Below are positions 41,401 to 45,711 of a stretch of DNA of 45,711 bases, in pieces. This stretch comes from CAZKWG01 sp964615375 (GTDB taxonomy: Bacteria > Myxococcota_A > UBA796 > CAZKWG01), in assembly GCA_964615375.1 (NCBI GenBank), contig CAZTOW010000067.1, positions 1 to 45,711 on the forward strand. Direction: 5' to 3'. The notes beneath the pieces were generated by a model. That model saw nothing but the letters and a program-made list of their open reading frames with translations. It did not search any database and was not told where the DNA came from. Position numbers and translations under genes: made by a program. The first letter of the stretch is position 1, and every line of letters starts with the position of its first letter.

Positions 41401-43079
41401 CCACGCTGAAAGCCCCCATCGCCACGCCGACGATCCCGCGCGTCGCCATCTACGCCCGCTGCTCGGCCGACAAACAAGCTGAGAAGGACCTCTCCATCCC
41501 CGCCCAGCTCGACGCCTGCCGGCTCGGCGCGAACCAGCGCGGCTGGGAGGTGGTGGCCGAGTTCATCGACGCCGCCGAGTCCGCCACCACCGACGACCGC
41601 CCGCAGTTCCGGGAGATGATCGCCGCCGCGAAGCAGAAGCCGACGCCCTTCGAGTACATCGTTGTCTGGAAGTTCAGCCGCTTCTCCCGCAACCGCGAGG
41701 ACAGCGTCCTCTACAAGCGCATGCTGGAGCGCAATCGGGTCCGCGTCGTCTCGCTCAACGAGCCCGTGGACGACTCTCCGGCGGGCAAGATGCTGGAGGC
41801 CATCCTGGAGTCCGTGGACGAGTTCTACAGCCAGAACCTCGCACAGGACATCGTGCGCGGGCTCCGCAAGAACGCCTCCATGGGCTTCCGAAACGGCGGC
41901 CCCCCGCCCATCGGCTACCGGAAGAAGCGGACGGGTCCGTCCGAGGGCGCCCCGCGCATCGTGCTGGAGCCCGATCCCCAATGGGCGCCGCTGGTGCAGC
42001 GCATCTTTCGCATGGCCCTCGCCGGGGAGGGCGTGACCAGCATCTCGGCGACCCTGCACGCCGAAGGGCTCCGCACGCCTCGCGGCAAGACGCTGCTGAA
42101 GACGACCATCCACAAGATCCTGACCAACGACCTGTACAAGGGCGTGCTGACCTGGGGCGTGCACCGCACCGGCCTCCAGAAGCACAAGCCCTCGGACCCG
42201 CTCCGGGTCGAGGATGCTCACGAGGGGCTGATCAGCTGCGAGGAGTTTGATCAGGTGCAACGGATGCTCGCCGGGCGAGCGCCGGACGTCATCAGCCAGA
42301 ACACGCTCGCCAACGACTACCTGCTCTCCGGGCTGCTGTTCTGCGCGTGCTGTGGCGCGCCGATGTTCGGCCACAATGCCCGGAGCGGCGCCTACCGCTA
42401 CTACGTCTGCCAGCAAAAGAAGAAGCTCGGCGCCGACGCCTGCACCGCGAAGCCGCTCCCGAAGGAGGAGTCCGAGGCCGCGGTGATCGACCTGCTCCAG
42501 CGGGAGGTGCTCTCGCCCCGCTACCTGCGCGAGCTGCTCGACCTGGTGAACGCGGAGGCGAACGCGGCCGGCGACGCCGCGCGCGCCGAGGCCACCGCCG
42601 TCACCGCCCAGCTCGCCGAGGCCCGTCGCCGGCTCGACAACCTCTACCGGGCCATCGAAGACGGAGGGCTGGATCTGTCCATCCTCGCGCCGCGCATTCG
42701 CGAGGTGAAGACGCAGGTGGACGAGCTCACGGCGAAGCAGGGGCTGCTCGCGAGCAGGAGCACGCCCGTGCTCCGCATCGCCGACGACGCGACCATCGCC
42801 CGCTACGTCGAGCGGCTGCGGGCGGTGCTGGCCACCGGAACGGCCAACGCTCAGCGCGCGTTTCTGCGCGCCTGGATCGCGCGCATCGACGCCGAGGGCA
42901 TGAAGCTCACCGTGAGCTTCACACTGCCCCCCGAGCTGGGCGGAGGCGCGGCCGGGGGCGGCGAATCAGGAGGAACCCGCGGGCAGAACTCCGGATCGTC
43001 CGAAGTTCTGCCCCGGGTCGCGAATGGTGGAGGCGGCGGGAGTCGAAGCCGTCGCTGCACCTTCCCACAACCCGCATAG
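41397..43079 (+). CDS. Large serine recombinase (integrase)
   Basis: A protein of 560 residues. The resolvase/invertase catalytic domain opens with VAIYARCSADKQAEKDLSIP, containing the nucleophilic serine near residue 21, and WKFSRFSRNRED near 90-100. The recombinase domain follows (GFRNGGPPPIGY, GLRTPRGK near 220, then KILTNDLYKGVL). A zinc-ribbon (CACCGAPM with a later YYVCQQ and DAC) and a coiled coil complete the large-serine-integrase plan. It mediates site-specific integration or excision of the element. The last ~35 residues are Gly/Ser/Arg-rich and are encoded by an inverted repeat and an ssrA-like 3' end, so the gene seems to run into the attachment site. ATGA overlap upstream. Confidence 0.9.
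   Translation: MTTLKAPIATPTIPRVAIYARCSADKQAEKDLSIPAQLDACRLGANQRGWEVVAEFIDAAESATTDDRPQFREMIAAAKQKPTPFEYIVVWKFSRFSRNREDSVLYKRMLERNRVRVVSLNEPVDDSPAGKMLEAILESVDEFYSQNLAQDIVRGLRKNASMGFRNGGPPPIGYRKKRTGPSEGAPRIVLEPDPQWAPLVQRIFRMALAGEGVTSISATLHAEGLRTPRGKTLLKTTIHKILTNDLYKGVLTWGVHRTGLQKHKPSDPLRVEDAHEGLISCEEFDQVQRMLAGRAPDVISQNTLANDYLLSGLLFCACCGAPMFGHNARSGAYRYYVCQQKKKLGADACTAKPLPKEESEAAVIDLLQREVLSPRYLRELLDLVNAEANAAGDAARAEATAVTAQLAEARRRLDNLYRAIEDGGLDLSILAPRIREVKTQVDELTAKQGLLASRSTPVLRIADDATIARYVERLRAVLATGTANAQRAFLRAWIARIDAEGMKLTVSFTLPPELGGGAAGGGESGGTRGQNSGSSEVLPRVANGGGGGSRSRRCTFPQPA
42981..43013. repeat. Near-palindromic inverted repeat at recombinase 3' end
   Basis: GGGCAGAACT (42981-42990) and AGTTCTGCCC (43004-43013) are perfect 10-base arms; the central CCGGATCGTCCGA is itself partly symmetric. 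It lies 12 bases before an ssrA-like sequence. It could be a recombinase-binding site or a transcription stop. Confidence 0.6.
43025..43047 (-). other. tmRNA (ssrA) 3'-end sequence, probable attachment site
   Basis: On the minus strand the 23 bases begin TTCGACTCCCGCC and end GCCTCCACCA, the T-loop, acceptor arm and CCA of bacterial tmRNA genes. The expected 5' half of the T-stem is not present, so this is only the 3' piece left at an integration junction. tmRNA genes are common integration sites. The adjacent large serine recombinase makes this a likely att site; no second copy is in the window. Confidence 0.6.
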
Positions 43080-43235
43080 CTGCGGCGTTCTGCCAATCGG
43101 GAAGCGGCGAATCCTCCAACCATGGCTCTTCGATGATCGAGGGTGGTGCGCGGTGCTCGCCCGTGGTCATGGCACGTCCATGGCACGCGGGCAGCATCTG
43201 CAGAGAGGCCAACAGACCTCTCCGCGAGCGCCGCC

Positions 43236-44640
43236 GTGGTCGCGGCTGAGGCCTCCCTTGAACGGGCCGGCGGCCTCTACTACACGAGGCTGCCGCGCGT
43301 GCTCGCGCGCGCCATCGCGCGGGTGGGCCTGAGCGCGCGGGCGCGGGCGGTCCTCGACGAGCTGCTCGGGTCGGTCCTGGGGCCGGACGAGCGCTTTCGG
43401 TTCGACGGCGTACCCTTCGCCGTGCGCGTCTTCGCCGAGCGTGCCGGGCTGGGGAGGTCCTCGGTGGACCGCGGCGTGCGCGATCTGCTGGAGCGCGGGC
43501 TGATCGTGCGCAGGCCCGACCCGGAGCGCCGCAACGCCTGGCGCTACCAGATCGTCCACCCCAGCTGGTGGACCGACGGGCCGCCCGACGCCGCGCTGGT
43601 GGCCGCGCTGCCGCCCGACATCCTGGAGGGCTGGCCGCGCCCGCTGCTCCGCTTCGCCAGGTCCAGGCCTCCACAGGTTCTCCACAGCGCGCACGCCCGT
43701 GTCCCAGCCGGCGGAGACGCTCACGCGCGATCCTCCTCCAAGAACAGGAAGAACAGGACCTGGGATCCGCCAGAGCGCGATCCGGCGAGGTTCTACGTGA
43801 AGCGGGGCGGACAGAGCTACCAGCTCCACGAGGCGGTGGCGCTGACCCTCGACGAGCTCTTCCCCGGATGGGAGGCGGTCTGCTGGGAGGACGCGGCCAC
43901 GATCCCCTCCCACGCGGCCCTGCGCGTCGCTGAGCTCGTGAGGACGGCGTTCACCGGCGCGGAGGGCTGGTCGCTCGGCCGCTTTCGACTGGCGATGGCG
44001 CTGGCCTGGCGGCTTCGCGAGCAGCACGCGGAGGACGCCACGGAGAAGGCTCGGCTCGACGCCGAGCGCGCCGCCGAGGACGCACGAGCGCGGGCGTCGG
44101 CGCTGCTGGTCCGCTGGACCGCTGCGAACGCGGAGGGGTGGGCTTCGGTGGACGAGGCGCGGGTGCGGGAGGCGGTCGCGGCGGTGGAGCGTATCGCCCA
44201 GGGCAACCTGGCGGAGCTGGAGATCGCCGAGATTCTCGTGGAGCAGCTGGTCGAGGAGCGGCACCGGGCGCGCTGGCCCTCGCGCGCAGCCCCGGCCTCG
44301 CCGAGCGTCGCTCCGACCCAGGAGCAGCCGGCGCGAGCGCCAGCGGACATCGTCGTGCTCGCACGGACACGCCCGCCCAAGGCGCACGCCGCTCCAGCTC
44401 CGTCTCCAGCCGTCGCGCCCCCGCCCGCTCCGCTCCCCTCGGTCCCCGACCTGCTCGCAGCCCTCGACGCGCTGGGCGCCGGTCCCCCTGGGGAGCCCGC
44501 TACGCTCACGGCCGCCGCGCTGGCCAGGACCTTGCGGCGAAGCGCTGGAGCGCCGGACAGCCCCACCCACCTCGCGGCGATCCGTCAGGCCACGGCGCTC
44601 CTGCGGCGTGTGGGTGGGCTAGCTCCTGGGCGCGCCGTCG
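43236..44640 (+). CDS. Winged-helix protein, replication-initiator-like; 3' end unresolved
   Basis: From GTG 43236 (upstream in-frame GTG 43143 possible) the first ~110 residues form a winged-helix domain: YYTRLPRVLARAIARVGLSA, FAVRVFAERAGLGRSSVDRG, VRDLLERGLIVRRPDPE. This layout is seen in plasmid/phage replication proteins and related HTH proteins. A basic linker and a helical region follow (AEDATEKARLDAERAAEDAR), then Pro/Ala-rich and a final helical segment ending near 44630. No in-frame stop exists; the frame stays open to the end of the window, antisense to the toxin genes. A TAG in the next frame sits at 44620-44622, inside CTAG shared with the PIN stop, so a single-base indel upstream would restore a normal convergent end. 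The function is not certain. Confidence 0.6.
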
Positions 44641-45059
44641 AGCTCAGCGAGCGTCAGGACCCGGGAGGCCCACCGCGTGCCAACCAGCAGCCTCCCCAGC
44701 CTGACGTCGGCGGTCACCAGGACACCGTCGCGATCCTCAGCCAGCGCCACGTAGACGAAGTCGTAGATCGGCCGGTGGAAGGCCGCGCCGAGCTCGTGGG
44801 CGAGCCCGAAGTGTGGCCGCATCGAGACGATCTCATCGAAGGGCTCCTCGACCCGGCCAAGGAGCTCGCGGGCCTGTGTCGGGGTGATCCGGCCCTGGGC
44901 GCGCGCCTTCCAGGCGATGTTGGAGACCTCGGCCAGCAGCAGCTCCGGTGCGATCAGCCGATCCGGGCGGGCCAGCAGGCTCAATGCGGCGTCCTGCCCC
45001 TCCTCCGGGACGAACCACTTGAACGCCACCGAGGCGTCGACGACCAGCGGGCGGCTCAA
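44619..45059 (-). CDS. VapC-like PIN-domain toxin
   Basis: A protein of 146 residues from TTG 45059, whose last two bases overlap the antitoxin stop (TTGA). The PIN fold is clear: LVVDASVAFKWFVPEE with the first catalytic Asp (residue 6), APELLLAEVSNIAWK near 37-51, and YDFVYVALAEDRDGVLVTADVRLG with two further acidic residues near 95-117. These residues coordinate metal for ribonuclease activity. Upstream extension to 45275 is shadow sequence. The toxin is paired with the preceding small gene as a VapBC-type toxin-antitoxin operon. Confidence 0.85.
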   Translation of the reverse strand: MSRPLVVDASVAFKWFVPEEGQDAALSLLARPDRLIAPELLLAEVSNIAWKARAQGRITPTQARELLGRVEEPFDEIVSMRPHFGLAHELGAAFHRPIYDFVYVALAEDRDGVLVTADVRLGRLLVGTRWASRVLTLAELDGAPRS

Positions 45060-45253
45060 CGCTCGCGATCCTCGCGCAAGAGCTCGACCACGTCCAGATC
45101 CCAGGGCCGCGGCGTCTGCGCGGCGATCTCCCGAGCCGCCCGCGCGAAGCTCCGACGGCGCTCCATCGCGGCCGCCGACACCGGCGGCAGGCGATCGAGC
45201 GTGATCTCGTCGCTCTGCTCGTCCTGGGCGGGTATCGGCTGGGTCCGGGCCAT
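45056..45253 (-). CDS. VapB-like antitoxin
   Basis: A protein of 65 residues from ATG 45253 with AGGAGG six bases upstream. The N-terminus is acidic and flexible (MARTQPIPAQDEQSDEITLD); the middle (RRRSFARAAREIAAQ) is helical, and the C-terminal end is acidic (DVVELLREDRER). Its size, position and 4-base overlap with the PIN toxin mark it as the antitoxin that binds the toxin. It does not clearly fit a known VapB family (AbrB-, RHH- or Phd-type) by eye. Confidence 0.7.
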   Translation of the reverse strand: MARTQPIPAQDEQSDEITLDRLPPVSAAAMERRRSFARAAREIAAQTPRPWDLDVVELLREDRER

Positions 45254-45304
45254 GGCGGTCCTCCTTGTTCAACATATCACGGCCTCGGCCCCAGGCCCCG
45301 GCGC

Positions 45305-45652
45305 TCAGCGCAACATCAGCCCCTGCACCACCAGCTCGAGGTGTCCCCAGGCCCCCAGGCGTCGCGCCATGCGCGCGAAGTCCGGGACGCGAAAGCTATC
45401 CATCTTCGCCCTCCTGCGCAGGGCCTCCAGCGCGAACTCCTCGGGGATGCGCCTCGGGAATCGCCACAGGTCGATCACCGTTCGGTCCAGCCCGGTCAGC
45501 CGCACGGTGACCCCATGGACCTGCCATCGCTCGATGCCGTTCTCGTCGTCGTGGCAGGGCAAGAACAACCAGGCGCCCCTTGGGGAGGCGTCGGTCAGGT
45601 CGTGGACCAGCACGGCCTTGAGCAGACCCACCACCGCGTCCGGGTGGCGCAA
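45305..45652 (-). CDS. AbiEi-type antitoxin, C-terminal part, N-terminus lost
   Basis: 115 residues from TTG 45652. The sequence reads as the middle and C-terminal end of an AbiEi-type protein: GAWLFLPCHDDENG, VHGVTVRLTGLDRTVIDLW, IPEEFALEALRRRAKMDS and ARRLGAWGHLEL. The N-terminal winged helix should precede it, but the frame meets a TGA (45704-45706) inside a 16-base tandem repeat. The start used is therefore only the first available codon, and the gene is probably broken. The 3' 73 bases are homologous to the AbiEi remnant at 641-713. No nucleotidyltransferase partner is in view downstream. Confidence 0.55.
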   Translation of the reverse strand: MRHPDAVVGLLKAVLVHDLTDASPRGAWLFLPCHDDENGIERWQVHGVTVRLTGLDRTVIDLWRFPRRIPEEFALEALRRRAKMDSFRVPDFARMARRLGAWGHLELVVQGLMLR

Positions 45653-45659
45653 GGTCCAG

Positions 45660-45711
45660 CCCGGGGCGCGCTCAGCCCGGGGCGCGCTCAGCCCGGGGCG
45701 CGCTCAGCCCG
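45660..45711. repeat. 16-bp tandem repeat, at least three copies, runs off the window
   Basis: The unit CCCGGGGCGCGCTCAG occupies 45660-45675, 45676-45691 and 45692-45707, and a fourth begins at 45708. A 16-base unit breaks the reading frame of the AbiEi-type gene. It may reflect slippage or an assembly limit at the end of the sequence. Confidence 0.9.

Noticed and set aside
43020..43085. Complete tRNA or tmRNA gene
   Set aside because: Only the 3' part (T-loop, acceptor, CCA) matches; the 5' T-stem and the rest of a tRNA-like fold are missing.
44619..45275. Longer PIN protein starting at 45275
   Set aside because: The first ~70 residues overlap the antitoxin in another frame and are shadow-like; TTG 45059, coupled to the antitoxin stop, fits PIN length.
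1..45711. CRISPR array
   Set aside because: No set of regularly spaced direct repeats was seen; the only tandem repeat is the 16-bp unit at the right end, without spacers.

Overview
The window is GC-rich, with dense, overlapping genes, heavy use of G/C-ending codons, and SD-led ATG/GTG/TTG starts. It looks like accessory DNA of a high-GC Gram-negative bacterium. Signal peptides and an OmpA-like periplasmic domain indicate two membranes. Myxococcota or a related deltaproteobacterial lineage is my guess from style only. No housekeeping gene is present.

The layout has four parts. (1) 1-1.5 kb is decayed flank: a frameshifted DUF1016/YhcG-type nuclease fragment, then an AbiEi-type antitoxin remnant that has lost its middle. 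(2) 1.57-33.39 kb is a compact block of about 20 genes. One gene (1569-4910, -) diverges from a plus-strand operon (5004-23174). That operon encodes a zinc-ribbon protein, a secreted/membrane vWA protein, a three-TM membrane protein, a large tubulin-like protein, a zinc-ribbon Hsp70-like ATPase, two proteins sharing a GrpE-like C-terminal domain, a MotA/ZorA-like and a MotB/ZorB-like motor pair, and a second membrane vWA protein. A minus-strand operon (33386-23187) converges on it. It encodes a small GTPase, a large partner protein, a vWA-like protein, four helical or coiled-coil proteins, a CbbX/SpoVK-type AAA+ ATPase and a small radical-SAM protein. Nearly all minus-strand genes are joined by 4-base ATGA overlaps. 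(3) 33.6-39.4 kb holds a fused IS3/IS66 remnant and small genes of mobile-element character, including XRE-type regulators. (4) 39.4-45.7 kb holds an AbiEi/AbiEii pair with a probable operator, a large serine recombinase whose 3' end carries a tmRNA (ssrA) 3'-end sequence (a likely attachment site), a winged-helix protein, a VapC-like PIN toxin with its antitoxin, and a second AbiEi-type gene cut by a 16-bp tandem repeat.

The 32-kb block is the main object of interest. It combines a Zorya-like proton-motor pair (without ZorC, D, E, F or G), an Hsp70 chaperone pair, a tubulin-like NTPase, vWA adhesion/sensor proteins, a GTPase, an AAA+ remodeller and a radical-SAM enzyme. My inference is a cell-envelope-anchored, NTP-driven conflict (anti-phage) system. 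Its position between mobile-element debris and toxin-antitoxin loci supports a defence-island setting, but the sequence does not prove a function.
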